64,000 nucleotides of DNA. Source: Allobosea sp. Its GTDB lineage: Bacteria; Pseudomonadota; Alphaproteobacteria; Rhizobiales; Kaistiaceae. Each line of letters begins with the position of its first letter. Within the stretch, counting starts at the first letter, position 1. The DNA lies in NCBI GenBank assembly GCA_017307955.1, contig JAFKFV010000024.1, positions 1 through 64,000 on the forward strand. Reading direction: 5' to 3'. Position numbers and translations under genes: made by a program. A model generated the notes under the pieces. It ran no database searches, was not told the DNA's origin, and worked only from the letters and a program-made list of their open reading frames with translations. Of the stretch, positions 21,913-30,834 are shown piece by piece.

Positions 21913-24590
21913 GACGGCCTCCCGAGGCGGAAGAGAAGGCCGGAGGTGATGATGCCGAGCACGAAGCAGAGACCGATCAGGCAGAACGCATAGAACACGA
22001 TATTGCTCGAGAACCAGTTGGCGGCGATGAGGCGCAAATTCTGGATCGAAAGCGGCTGCGTCACGACGAACTGATAATTGGCGACCGGCTGAGTCTCCAG
22101 CCGCCCGGTCTGCGGGCTGAACCAGCTGAACTGGCCGCGGACATCCGACCAGGTCTCGATGGCGGCGATCGCCGTCGCGCCTTCGACAAGATCGGCCGAC
22201 GAGGGCGCCGTCATCATCGTCCAGGTGCCGCCGCCGCCGGGGCTGACGGCCTGGGCAATCAGAAGCGTCGACCGCGCCTTGGGCTCGAAGGCGACCTCCT
22301 GTGCCGGGCCGATGCGCAGCGCCGAGAAGGAGATATCGAAGTTGCGCTTCATCCAGTCCTCGAAGGACGAGACCTGCCCGCGCCAGCCGCCCCCACCTGA
22401 GAGGGCCGTGCGCCAGCGGTCGAACACGGCATCGGTGCTCTCCGGTGGACCGTTCGGCGAGACCGTCGTATCCGGCAGATTGGTTCCGGGCAGCGTCACG
22501 CTCGCTCCGGCACCGGCATCGCTCGGCGCGACATTGAGTTCCGGCCGCCAGTTGACCCGAACCGATTCTGCGATCCCGAGCCTCGACAGCATGCCGTCTG
22601 TGAACTGCGATGCGACGCCGACGAAGATCGCATTCTGGTCGCCGACGTTTGCCGGAGCCGTCAGCGCCAGCGGAACGACGCGGCCGGCCTGCGTGGCGAG
22701 GCGGTTCACGAAGGTCGCCGCAGCAGAAACGGTCTCCGCATCGCTCCGCCCGAGGACGATCGACGACGCGGAGGGAGCGGTGTTGTAGGGCGCGCCGGTG
22801 CCGGCCATCGCGGCGAGGTTTGGCCGCCGCGCGATGCGGGCGAATTGCGGCATCGAGAATTCCGAGGTGTCGAACAGCACGAAGCGGTCCGAACCTGCGA
22901 TCGAGCCACCGGGGGCGCAGGCGGCGTCGGCAGCCGTGTTCAGCACCGCCTCGATCATGATCGTGTTCACGCCGGGCCGGAAATGGCGGAACGGGATCTG
23001 TACGGGCAGATGGCGGAAGATGCCGCCCGTCCGGTTCACGATCCGCGTCGTCGCCGCGATCTGGCCGTTGACATAGAGGTCGATATGGCTCGCGGGCAGC
23101 ACCTCGGAGGTGTAGGCGGCGTCGAGCAGGACGATGGCCTCGCCATAGGCCTCGGCGTAGAAATCCGAAGGCACGGCGACGGAGAAATAGGTCCGGAAGC
23201 GGCGGCCGGAGAACTGCTGTGTCGTGACACCGAGGCTGGCGAGCGACACCGACTCTGGACCGGTGAAGAGCCGCACGTCCGGCGAGAGCCAGGCGGCGGT
23301 ATTCAACGTGTTGCGCGGGGTGTTGGCCGGGCGGTCCGCCTGGCCTGCGATCGCCTCGACCGCCGCGCCGACCTGGCCCCAGTTGGCGCCGGTGATCGCG
23401 AGCACATTGGCGCCAATCGACGGCTCCTGCAGAAAGTTCACGACCGGCTGTGTCGCGGCCGCCGTGATCGGGGAAGAGATCAGCGGATTGATGTCGGCGC
23501 CTGTCCCGAGCAGCACGGTCAGCGTTCCTGGCGCGTCGTCGGTCGGTACCCGGTCGAGCACCTGAACGTCCGGATTGGGATAGGCGCCGAGCACACCGAT
23601 CGCCTGCGAGAGCTTCAGCACATTCTCGATCGCCGCACCCTGGGCGGTGGCGGGGGCGACGATGCGGATACGGGTGGTGCCATCGGGTCCATAGCCGACG
23701 GCCGGCAGATCCTGGAGCGACTGCAGCAGGCTCGTTGATCCGCCGCCCTGGAAGGTCAGCAGCGTCTTGGAAGGATCGATGTCGGTCCAGAGCTCATAGG
23801 TCGACTGGACGGAGCAGTCGGTCCGGTGGCGCTGGAAGGCCTGCATGCGCAGCACATTGCCGCCGGCGCGCAGAAGCCCGGCGGGCAGCGCCATCGAGAC
23901 GGTCTTGAAATCGTCGGACGAGGACAGCGGCGTCTCGAGCACGACGGCATTGTTGATGACGACACGCAGGCGCGACGCCTCCGGCATCACGACAATCGCG
24001 TTTTTGTAGGCAACCGAAAGTTCGGCCTGCTGTGCCGCCTCGTTGGCCGTCAGGAAGACCGACCACGAGCGCTGGTCGTTCTCGCCGGCGAGACGGAGCG
24101 TCCGCTGCGGAACGATGTAGCGAACGAGGTCGGCGCTCTCCGGTGCCGGCGTCGCCGCTGGGGTTGTAACGGGAGCAGCCGATGTTGCGGGCGTCGATGC
24201 GGAAGGGGCAGCCGGCGCGACCTGGATGGCGCTCGCCGCGGCGGGCGGCACAACCGGCGTGATCGGGATCGAGGGGATGTCGACGCCCCCTGCCGAGGCC
24301 GGCCCGCGGATCGACGGCACCATGGTCGGCACCGTGAAGCGCGATGACGGCGCCGCACCCGGCATCGGCGGCATCGGCTGGGCCACCTCGCCGGACGGCT
24401 GGATCTGCAGCGGCGCGACATAGCCCTGCGGCATCGGCGCGCTCGGCTGCGATGGGGCGAAGACATCGGGCCGCGCCGGCAGTTCGCCCTGTTCCGCGCC
24501 CATGTTGAAGGGCTGCGGCGCCTGTGCGACCGCCGGCAGCGCCATCATCAGCGCCGCGAGAAGAGCCAACGAGGAAGCGGCGAATCTCAT
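21909..24590 (-). CDS. bcsB: Cellulose synthase regulatory subunit BcsB
   Basis: An 893-residue periplasmic subunit. A signal peptide (residues 1-23) is followed by a long Pro/Ala region to about 160, then the jelly-roll and flavodoxin-like carbohydrate-binding domains, and a single C-terminal transmembrane helix (NIVFYAFCLIGLCFVLGIIT) that anchors it next to BcsA. It guides the polymer through the periplasm. ATG at 24590 is chosen for the signal peptide and the ATGA overlap with bcsA. The extended proline-rich N-terminus is longer than in enterobacterial BcsB. Confidence 0.93.
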   Translation of the reverse strand: MRFAASSLALLAALMMALPAVAQAPQPFNMGAEQGELPARPDVFAPSQPSAPMPQGYVAPLQIQPSGEVAQPMPPMPGAAPSSRFTVPTMVPSIRGPASAGGVDIPSIPITPVVPPAAASAIQVAPAAPSASTPATSAAPVTTPAATPAPESADLVRYIVPQRTLRLAGENDQRSWSVFLTANEAAQQAELSVAYKNAIVVMPEASRLRVVINNAVVLETPLSSSDDFKTVSMALPAGLLRAGGNVLRMQAFQRHRTDCSVQSTYELWTDIDPSKTLLTFQGGGSTSLLQSLQDLPAVGYGPDGTTRIRIVAPATAQGAAIENVLKLSQAIGVLGAYPNPDVQVLDRVPTDDAPGTLTVLLGTGADINPLISSPITAAATQPVVNFLQEPSIGANVLAITGANWGQVGAAVEAIAGQADRPANTPRNTLNTAAWLSPDVRLFTGPESVSLASLGVTTQQFSGRRFRTYFSVAVPSDFYAEAYGEAIVLLDAAYTSEVLPASHIDLYVNGQIAATTRIVNRTGGIFRHLPVQIPFRHFRPGVNTIMIEAVLNTAADAACAPGGSIAGSDRFVLFDTSEFSMPQFARIARRPNLAAMAGTGAPYNTAPSASSIVLGRSDAETVSAAATFVNRLATQAGRVVPLALTAPANVGDQNAIFVGVASQFTDGMLSRLGIAESVRVNWRPELNVAPSDAGAGASVTLPGTNLPDTTVSPNGPPESTDAVFDRWRTALSGGGGWRGQVSSFEDWMKRNFDISFSALRIGPAQEVAFEPKARSTLLIAQAVSPGGGGTWTMMTAPSSADLVEGATAIAAIETWSDVRGQFSWFSPQTGRLETQPVANYQFVVTQPLSIQNLRLIAANWFSSNIVFYAFCLIGLCFVLGIITSGLLFRLGRPS

Positions 24591-26779
24591 GCTGCACGCT
24601 TCTCCGCCGCGACCGCGCCGCCGCGCTCGCGGCGCAGCGACTGGATCAGATAGCCGAGCCCGCGGCCGGTCTGGTAGACCGAGAGGCCCACGAACCAGAT
24701 CGTGCCGCGCAGGATTCCGATATTGACGCGGCGGTTCCACTGGAACTTCGACCACTGGTCCGAGCTCGAGAAGATGAGGTCCGAGATCAGCCGGTAGTGA
24801 TCGGCGATCGTCGGCTCGTAGCGGCAGCCGAGAATGACGCCCTTCGCACCCGGCGCGATCGTGCGCACCGTGATGGGGAGGTCACGAGTCGGGATATCGA
24901 CGCTCGTCTTGAAGCGCAACGAAGCCGTCATGCCGCGCTCGACATCCTTAGGCGTCAGCCCGTTGACATTGAGGCGCGCACCACCGACCGACGCATCCTC
25001 GACGGTGCCCTGAACGACGCGGTCGCCGATGATCACCTCGCAGCGCCGGCGCACGTCGATGCGGCGGCTCTGGCGGTTCTCCTGACGCTCCGAGATCACG
25101 CCCAGCGCGCAGCCCGCGATGAGGATGTTGAGAAGGTTCCAGCCGCCAACGACGAGCGCGACATCGGCCTTGTAGGGTTCGGCATAGATGCGCCAGATCG
25201 TCATGAACACGCCGGCGAGCAGCACGAAGAAGATGATGTAGAACGGCCGCGCCAGTTCCGAGAGCCGCGCCCTGTCGAGCGACTCGTTCTTGGCCGTTAC
25301 CTTGAAGGTCGGCTTGCTCGGATTGAGGATCACCGAGATGAGCGCCGGCAGCAGATAGACGCCCTGCACGAACTCATAGAGCTCCGAGATCCATGGCCAT
25401 CGGAAGCGGCCATAGAGGTAGTTCTGCATCATGAGGTTCACGAGCATGTAGGACGAGGTATAGGCGATGAACTCGCCACCCGATGCCGTGAAGATCTCAA
25501 GGTCGAGGAACAGATAGCAGAGCGGCGCCAGCAGGAAGATCCAGCGCGTGATCGGGAACAGCCAGAACAGCGTCGACGACATGTAGCAAAGGCGCTGCGG
25601 GATCGAGAGGCCGCGCTTCCCCGGCGGGAAGCGGAAGCGGAGGATCTGCATCATGCCCTGCGCCCAGCGGCTGCGCTGGCCGATGAAGGACGTGAAGGTA
25701 GCGGGCTGCAGGCCGGCGATTAGCGGCCGGTCGACATAGACGCTGCTCCAGCCAGTCGCATGCAGTTCAAGCGCCGTCTCGGCGTCCTCGGTGATGCTGA
25801 TGCCCGAAAAGCCGCCCGTCTGGTCGAGCGCCTCGCGCTTCAGCACAGCGGCCGAGCCGCAGAAGAACGACGCGTCCCATTTGTCGAGGCCGCGCTGGAT
25901 GATGCCGTAGAACATCTCGTTCTCAGAGGGCATCGTCTCGAAGGTGCGGAGGTTGCGCTCGATCGGATCAGGATTGAGGAAAAAGTGCGGCGTCTGGACG
26001 AGAAAGAGCTTCGGGATCTGCTGGAAATAGCCGACCGTATAAGTGAGGAAGTCGCGCGCCGGCGCGTGGTCGGCGTCGAACACGGCAACGAGATCGCCGG
26101 TCGAGACCTTGAGGCCGTTGTTCATGTTGCCGGCCTTGGCGTGCTCGTTCTTCTCGCGCGTCAGGTAACGGCAGCCGAGATCGGCAGCGAGTTTCTGCAA
26201 CTCGATATAGCGATCCTCGGCTTCCTGAGCCGCCTCAATATTCTCAGAATTGCGCTTCTGGACGGTGCCGCCGTCGTCGAGCAGCCACACGGTCAGCTTG
26301 TCGGCTGGATAGTCCATCGCCTTGGCGGAAGCCAGCGTGGTCGCGAGGAGCGCCGGCTCCTCGTTGTAGGTCGGCACGAAGACGTCGACGGTCGGCAGGT
26401 CTGGATCGGACGACGAGACCTTCAGCGTCCGCGGCGCCATCGGCCGCATGACGACGAACAGCGACAGGAACAGCATGAAAATGCTGTACATTTCGGCGAG
26501 ATAGACGAGGAGGCCGGGGATGAAGTCCTCCGGCTGGTTGAGCGGCGGCAGCGTGCTCGTCGTGCGCCAATAGGCGTAGCGCAGCACGATCGACGTGCCC
26601 AGCGCGAGGGCGATCTGACGCCAGACGCCCTGCCGCGTGAACAGCTTCAGGAGGATCATCGCGCCGACGACAACGGCGCCTGCGACAAGATGCGCCTGCA
26701 GATTGATCGGCAGCGTGATCAGGATCGTCATCACGACGGCCGCGAGTGCCCAGACAAGGGCATAAACTATCCGCGCCAT
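24587..26779 (-). CDS. bcsA: Cellulose synthase catalytic subunit BcsA
   Basis: A 730-residue membrane glycosyltransferase (GT2) using UDP-glucose. Processive-synthase motifs are in order: DDGGTVQKR, DADHAP, ITEDAETAL and QRSRWAQG. About eight membrane helices surround them. The C-terminal PilZ domain has RQSRR (R-x3-R) and DASVGG (D-x-S-x2-G), so c-di-GMP should relieve autoinhibition. It lies 171 bp downstream of bcsN and is coupled to bcsB. Confidence 0.97.
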   Translation of the reverse strand: MARIVYALVWALAAVVMTILITLPINLQAHLVAGAVVVGAMILLKLFTRQGVWRQIALALGTSIVLRYAYWRTTSTLPPLNQPEDFIPGLLVYLAEMYSIFMLFLSLFVVMRPMAPRTLKVSSSDPDLPTVDVFVPTYNEEPALLATTLASAKAMDYPADKLTVWLLDDGGTVQKRNSENIEAAQEAEDRYIELQKLAADLGCRYLTREKNEHAKAGNMNNGLKVSTGDLVAVFDADHAPARDFLTYTVGYFQQIPKLFLVQTPHFFLNPDPIERNLRTFETMPSENEMFYGIIQRGLDKWDASFFCGSAAVLKREALDQTGGFSGISITEDAETALELHATGWSSVYVDRPLIAGLQPATFTSFIGQRSRWAQGMMQILRFRFPPGKRGLSIPQRLCYMSSTLFWLFPITRWIFLLAPLCYLFLDLEIFTASGGEFIAYTSSYMLVNLMMQNYLYGRFRWPWISELYEFVQGVYLLPALISVILNPSKPTFKVTAKNESLDRARLSELARPFYIIFFVLLAGVFMTIWRIYAEPYKADVALVVGGWNLLNILIAGCALGVISERQENRQSRRIDVRRRCEVIIGDRVVQGTVEDASVGGARLNVNGLTPKDVERGMTASLRFKTSVDIPTRDLPITVRTIAPGAKGVILGCRYEPTIADHYRLISDLIFSSSDQWSKFQWNRRVNIGILRGTIWFVGLSVYQTGRGLGYLIQSLRRERGGAVAAEKRAA

Positions 26780-26950
26780 GCGCTTTCCTCAGCCTCGCTC
26801 GATCCGCTCGCGGTCCACGTCCCCGGCGCAGTCCGAATCCCGGCGCCCTATCCGAGCCGGATTCGAATGCTCGTAAACCTCGCTTTCTCACCTTCTCTCA
26901 GTTCTTGGTGAACATTCCGTCAGCGCGATCGCTCGGATTGTCGCCAATCG

Positions 26951-27934
26951 TCACGGCGGCGGCACAACGGGATAGCCTTCGAGGGGCGTCGCCTCCGCCG
27001 GTGGCGTGGCCGCCGCTCCCGTCTTCACCGACGCCGTCAGGTCTGCCGCGGTCACGCCCGTATCGAGCGGAACGACGGCCGCCCCTTCCCGTATCACCTC
27101 GACGGGCGGCGGTGTCGCGACCACCGGCTGGACCGTCGCCGCCCTGCGAACCGTCCTGGTGGCCGGCTCGACGGAACCGGTCGTGTAGACAGTCGGCGGA
27201 GGCAGGATCGACACGCCCGGCCGGCCCAGATCCTCCGGCACCGGCGGTATGCCGTTATAGGGATTCCACCGGCCAGAAAGGAAATAGGAGTTGATGTTGA
27301 AGCTGGTCATCAGCGTCAGCAGGTCCGTCTCCCGCGACGCCGGCGCGCAGAAGCGCAAGCGGATGAGGATGGCACCCTGCCGGCTGAACCAGTTACCGTT
27401 GACATTGTTGGCCTGGATGCGCTGCCAGGCATAGATGCAGGTGTCGCCGCCGGATCGGCCCGTCGCATAGCCGAAGGGACCGTAGCGGTTCTGCGTGTAG
27501 TAGTTCGAAACGCTCATCTTGACGCCCGGCAGATACCAGCCGAATTCGCGGCTGACATTCAGAAGCGTCAGAGGATCGTTGCCCATGCGGTTCTGGGGCG
27601 CCGTCGTCTGGACCACCGGCCCGATCATCGTCACCCAGAACTTGTTCTCGCCGACGACGCGGGCGTGGTTCTCGAGCGTGATCTCCTGCGTCGTCGCATT
27701 GGCATAGTTGCGTTCGACGATGCCGAGGATCGCGGGGCCACCGGCCGGCATGTCGATGAAGGAGCGCTCCACCGAGGCGCGGCTGGCCTGGGAACTGGTG
27801 ATGATCTCCTGCGGCTTGGCCGCGCAGCCGACGAGCGCGAGAGCGCCGAGGCAGACAGCCGCGATGGCTGCGCGGCTGTTGCCCCGCTCCACCTGCCGCC
27901 GCCCTTCGGACACCGTCCACTGCATCGCCTGACC
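26951..27934 (-). CDS. bcsN: Cellulose biosynthesis protein BcsN
   Basis: A 327-residue lipoprotein-like protein, first gene of the cellulose operon. The lipobox LVGC at residues 35-38 predicts lipidation of Cys38. The conserved BcsN core includes NRYGPFGYA and a central Cys pair (GDTCIYAWQRI, RLRFCAP). BcsN is restricted to Hyphomicrobiales-type cellulose operons; its precise role is unknown. Start choice is uncertain: ATG at 27934 or 27922, or a TTG at 27976. None has a strong ribosome site. A proline-rich tail follows residue 240. Confidence 0.85.
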   Translation of the reverse strand, partial: GQAMQWTVSEGRRQVERGNSRAAIAAVCLGALALVGCAAKPQEIITSSQASRASVERSFIDMPAGGPAILGIVERNYANATTQEITLENHARVVGENKFWVTMIGPVVQTTAPQNRMGNDPLTLLNVSREFGWYLPGVKMSVSNYYTQNRYGPFGYATGRSGGDTCIYAWQRIQANNVNGNWFSRQGAILIRLRFCAPASRETDLLTLMTSFNINSYFLSGRWNPYNGIPPVPEDLGRPGVSILPPPTVYTTGSVEPATRTVRRAATVQPVVATPPPVEVIREGAAVVPLDTGVTAADLTASVKTGAAATPPAEATPLEGYPVVPPP

Positions 27935-28016
27935 CATCGCCGCAACACCGATCGGACGTCCTCCGAAGGCCCACAAGCCATTGGAATCTGATCGTCCTCC
28001 TGCTGGCAGAGTCGTC

Positions 28017-28048
28017 GGGGCATGGTTAATGCCGAGTTACCATGCCCC
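28017..28048. promoter_or_regulatory. Strong hairpin ahead of the cellulose operon
   Basis: GGGGCATGGT (28017-28026) and ACCATGCCCC (28039-28048) form a perfect 10-bp stem with a 12-base loop between the HIT gene end and bcsN. Read leftward it lacks a U tract, so it would be a weak terminator for the HIT gene. It may instead be part of the bcsN leader. No promoter could be placed with confidence. Confidence 0.55.
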
Positions 28049-28087
28049 TGTTTTCGTTCACGAAGCGGTAAGGATGAATGAAGAATG

Positions 28088-28504
28088 CTACGCCGCACTG
28101 CCGATGCTGCGGCGCAGCAATCCCGCGATGCGTGCACTCTCGCCCTCTGTGCGCGGCTGACGTGGGCGATAGGTCCAGACGGGGTCGGGCCAGGCGGCGT
28201 CGCCCGGGCTGCGGCCGATGACATGAATGTGCAGCTGGCTGACGACATTGCCGATCGCGGCGACGTTGAGCTTGGCGAAGGGCAGCGCGGCCTTCAGCGC
28301 ATCGGCCGCGAGACGGACCTCCTCCATGGCCCTGGCCAGATCAGGCGCCGGCAGGTCGGTGAGTTCCGTCAGGCCCGCCCGGCGTGGGAGGAGCAGCAGC
28401 CAGGGAAATCGCGCATCGTCCATCAGGCGGACATGGCAGAGTGCGAGGTCGCCCACCGCGACGCTGTCGGCGAGGATGCGGGGATCGACGGCGAATTCCG
28501 ACAT
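28088..28504 (-). CDS. HIT-family protein
   Basis: A 138-residue HIT-domain protein, with the histidine triad region QLHIHVIGRSPGDAAWPDPVW. Bacterial members hydrolyse or transfer nucleotides such as dinucleoside polyphosphates; this one starts MSEFAVDPRILADSVAVGDL and has the WLLLLPRR block usual in the alphaproteobacterial group. The physiological substrate is unknown. It lies upstream of bcsN on the same strand, but a strong hairpin separates them. ATG at 28504 was chosen for domain fit. Confidence 0.9.
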   Translation of the reverse strand: MSEFAVDPRILADSVAVGDLALCHVRLMDDARFPWLLLLPRRAGLTELTDLPAPDLARAMEEVRLAADALKAALPFAKLNVAAIGNVVSQLHIHVIGRSPGDAAWPDPVWTYRPRQPRTEGESARIAGLLRRSIGSAA

Positions 28505-28779
28505 GATTCTCCTTGGGCGCTGCGCCGACGCGGCTTTCTTGCCACAGTGCAGCGCAACGCGCCTGCGCGGCCGACTCGGCCCCTGCATCCGCCTTGACGC
28601 TGCCGCAATGCAGCAGTCATCGATAGGGACGACGCCCCGGTCAAGCCGCCGCGTCGCCCTCTCCGCAAGTTCCCTTCCGAGGTCGTCGTGCCTGCTCCCG
28701 TCGCCTTGCGCGTCCGCGCCGTCGCCAGACGGATCGAAGCCGCATGTCCGTGCCTGTCCGATGAGCGGGGGGCTGCGCG

Positions 28780-29694
28780 ATGACCGCCGTCATGGACCTT
28801 CGCCAGGGCGAGGCCGAGCGCTCGCTGCTGGGGCTCGCGGCGGCGCTGACCGGCAATTTCATGTTCGCGTCCAGCGATGCGATCGTGAAGGTGCTGTCGG
28901 CGCACTACTCGGTGTTCCAACTCATCGTCACGCAGGCGAGCTTCGCGCTGATCCCGATCTTCGGCATGATCCTCTATGAGGGCGGCTTCGCGGGGATGCG
29001 GGTCAAAAATCCCAAGCTGATCCTGCTGCGCGGCCTGCTCGCCGGAACCGGTACGATCTTCGGATTCTTCAGCTTTTCCCAGCTTCCGCTCGCCGAGACC
29101 TATTCGATCTTCTTCTGCACGCCGATCCTCGTCACGATCCTTTCGGTGCCGATCCTCGGCGAGAAGGTGGGAATTCACCGCTGGGCGGCGGTTCTGGTCG
29201 GGCTGGTCGGCATCATCGTGATGGTCCGTCCGGGCTTCGTCAGCCTGCATCTCGGCCATGCGGCGGCGATGGTTTCGGCCATAACCGGCGCTTTCACGGT
29301 GCTTCTGATGCGGCGGATCGCCCGCGAGGAGCATCCGGCGGTGATGGTGATCGCGGTCGTCACGGGGCTCATCACGGTGAGCCTGCCCGGCATGATCTGG
29401 ACCTTCCGCATGCCGACCCTGCACGACCTGACGCTGTTCGCGACCGGGGGCATGCTGATCGGCGTCGGCCAGTTCCTGATCGTCCGCTCGCTCAAACTCG
29501 CGCCGGCGTCCGTGGTCGCACCCATGCAATATTCCATGATGATCTGGGCGCTGTCCTACGGTTATCTGCTGTTCGGCACCTCGATCGACCCCTTGGTCGT
29601 GACCGGCGCGGCGATCGTCGTGGCGAGCGGGCTCTACATCATGCAGCGCGAGCGGCTGCGCAGCCGCCGGGCGCCGCAGTTCAGCGGCGGCTAG
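28780..29694 (+). CDS. EamA/DMT-family transporter
   Basis: A 304-residue inner-membrane protein with ten predicted helices arranged as two EamA repeats (LRGLLAGTGTIFGFFSFSQL in the first, SVVAPMQYSMMIWALSYGYL in the second). DMT-family proteins export or import small metabolites such as amino acids or cofactors. Neither substrate nor operon partner is indicated. It stands alone between the HIT gene, divergent, and a long spacer. Confidence 0.9.
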   Translation: MTAVMDLRQGEAERSLLGLAAALTGNFMFASSDAIVKVLSAHYSVFQLIVTQASFALIPIFGMILYEGGFAGMRVKNPKLILLRGLLAGTGTIFGFFSFSQLPLAETYSIFFCTPILVTILSVPILGEKVGIHRWAAVLVGLVGIIVMVRPGFVSLHLGHAAAMVSAITGAFTVLLMRRIAREEHPAVMVIAVVTGLITVSLPGMIWTFRMPTLHDLTLFATGGMLIGVGQFLIVRSLKLAPASVVAPMQYSMMIWALSYGYLLFGTSIDPLVVTGAAIVVASGLYIMQRERLRSRRAPQFSGG

Positions 29695-30011
29695 GACCGG
29701 CGATCAGGCGGGCATAGCCGCTTGTTGTCGGCCGACAGTTTTCGACAAAATTCAACAGAAGCGGCGCCGGAATCAACGCGCGGCAACGCCATGCCAGCGG
29801 CGGCTGCGACGCGTCCCGGAACGCGGACCGGACGACGACCTCGGCCGCGCCAACGGCCGGGTAAGACTTGATCGATCGCGGCGAGAAAATATTCACCCTC
29901 GCCTGCCCTTAGCCGGCAACCGATTTCGTCACAGGCGGTTGCATTTTCACCGGCCGCTCCCGCGACCGGGGTGAGCTTTCAGCAAGTTCAGCCTGACAAT
30001 GGGAGAAGATC
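29695..30011. other. Gene-free spacer before the secreted repeat protein
   Basis: A region of 317 bp without a supportable gene. It holds a 12-bp palindrome TGTCGGCCGACA (29726-29737) followed by GTTTTCG, too tight to be a good terminator, and probably the promoter of the downstream gene, whose GGGAGAAG ribosome site is at 30001-30008. Nothing else stands out. Confidence 0.5.
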
Positions 30012-30782
30012 ATGAGAAGAATCGCGCCAATCGCGGCAATCCTTTGCCTCTCGACCGCCTCCGCTTTCGCCCTCGACGTGGGCGTGGCGGGGGTCAAGGC
30101 CAGCATCGGCCAGGCCCAGAATGGTGGCCTCGGCGTCAGCGCAGGCGTCAACACCATCGCCAACACCAATGTCAACGCCAACGCGACGGTGGGCGGTGGC
30201 GGCGGCAATGTCGCCAAGGCCAATGCCAACGCGGCCACCGGAGCACTCGGCGGCACCACCACGGCAAAGGCCAATGCCAATGTCGGCAGCGGCGGCGCCA
30301 AGGCCAATGTGAACGCCGCGACGCCGGCGCTCGGCGGCACGAATGCCAATGTGACGGCGAGCATCGGGGGCGGCGGGGTCAATGCGGGCGCCAATGCCAA
30401 TACCGGCGCCTTGGGCGGCAACACCAATGTCAATGCGTCGCTCGGCATCGGCGGTCTCGGCGGCGGGTCCGGTGGCGGCTCGGGCGGCGGGTCCGGCAAT
30501 GGCGGCGGATCGGGCGGCGGCTCGGCGTCGAACGGCGGCGGCCTCGGCAATGGCGGCGGGCTCGGGAATGGCGGAGCCGGCGGCAAGGGTGGCGGCAAGG
30601 GCAATGACGGCCGCCCGGGAATCTTCCAGCCGGCGGTACCCAAGCAGGTTCTGCTCTATTATTCCGGCCTCGGCTCGGCGCAGCAGGCCGAGATGAAGAA
30701 GAAGTGCGGCTCGATCCTGGCCGCGCCGGCCATCTATGACGACGGGCTGGTCGCGCTCTGCCAGATGCTGCGCCGCATCTGA
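30012..30782 (+). CDS. Secreted Asn/Ala/Gly-repeat protein
   Basis: A 256-residue protein with a clear signal peptide (MRRIAPIAAILCLSTASAFA). Residues 40-150 contain imperfect repeats of the form A-N-A-N-V-G-G-G-G and GALGG, rich in Asn, Val and Thr. A long glycine-serine stretch follows, then a C-terminal 55-residue segment with two cysteines (KKKCGSIL, LCQML). Repeats of this kind could form a beta-solenoid or amyloid-like fibre on the surface; this is inference, and no curli signature is present. It stands as a single gene with its own ribosome site and a downstream hairpin. Confidence 0.75.
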   Translation: MRRIAPIAAILCLSTASAFALDVGVAGVKASIGQAQNGGLGVSAGVNTIANTNVNANATVGGGGGNVAKANANAATGALGGTTTAKANANVGSGGAKANVNAATPALGGTNANVTASIGGGGVNAGANANTGALGGNTNVNASLGIGGLGGGSGGGSGGGSGNGGGSGGGSASNGGGLGNGGGLGNGGAGGKGGGKGNDGRPGIFQPAVPKQVLLYYSGLGSAQQAEMKKKCGSILAAPAIYDDGLVALCQMLRRI

Positions 30783-30798
30783 TGACCGCTCACGGGGC

Positions 30799-30819
30799 GG
30801 GGTCGCGCAACGCGGCCCC
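30799..30819. terminator. Hairpin terminator between convergent genes
   Basis: GGGGTCGCG (30799-30807), loop CAA, CGCGGCCCC (30811-30819): a 9-bp stem with one G-U pair between the secreted repeat gene and folD, which converge. It is followed by pyrimidine-rich DNA rather than a pure T run, but its placement suits a bidirectional stop. Confidence 0.6.
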
Positions 30820-30834
30820 TGCCCTCCCCTCCTC

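Noticed and set aside
29726..29737. TGTCGGCCGACA palindrome as a terminator
   Set aside because: No loop is possible without breaking most of the stem and the following T run is short; kept only as a note in the spacer.
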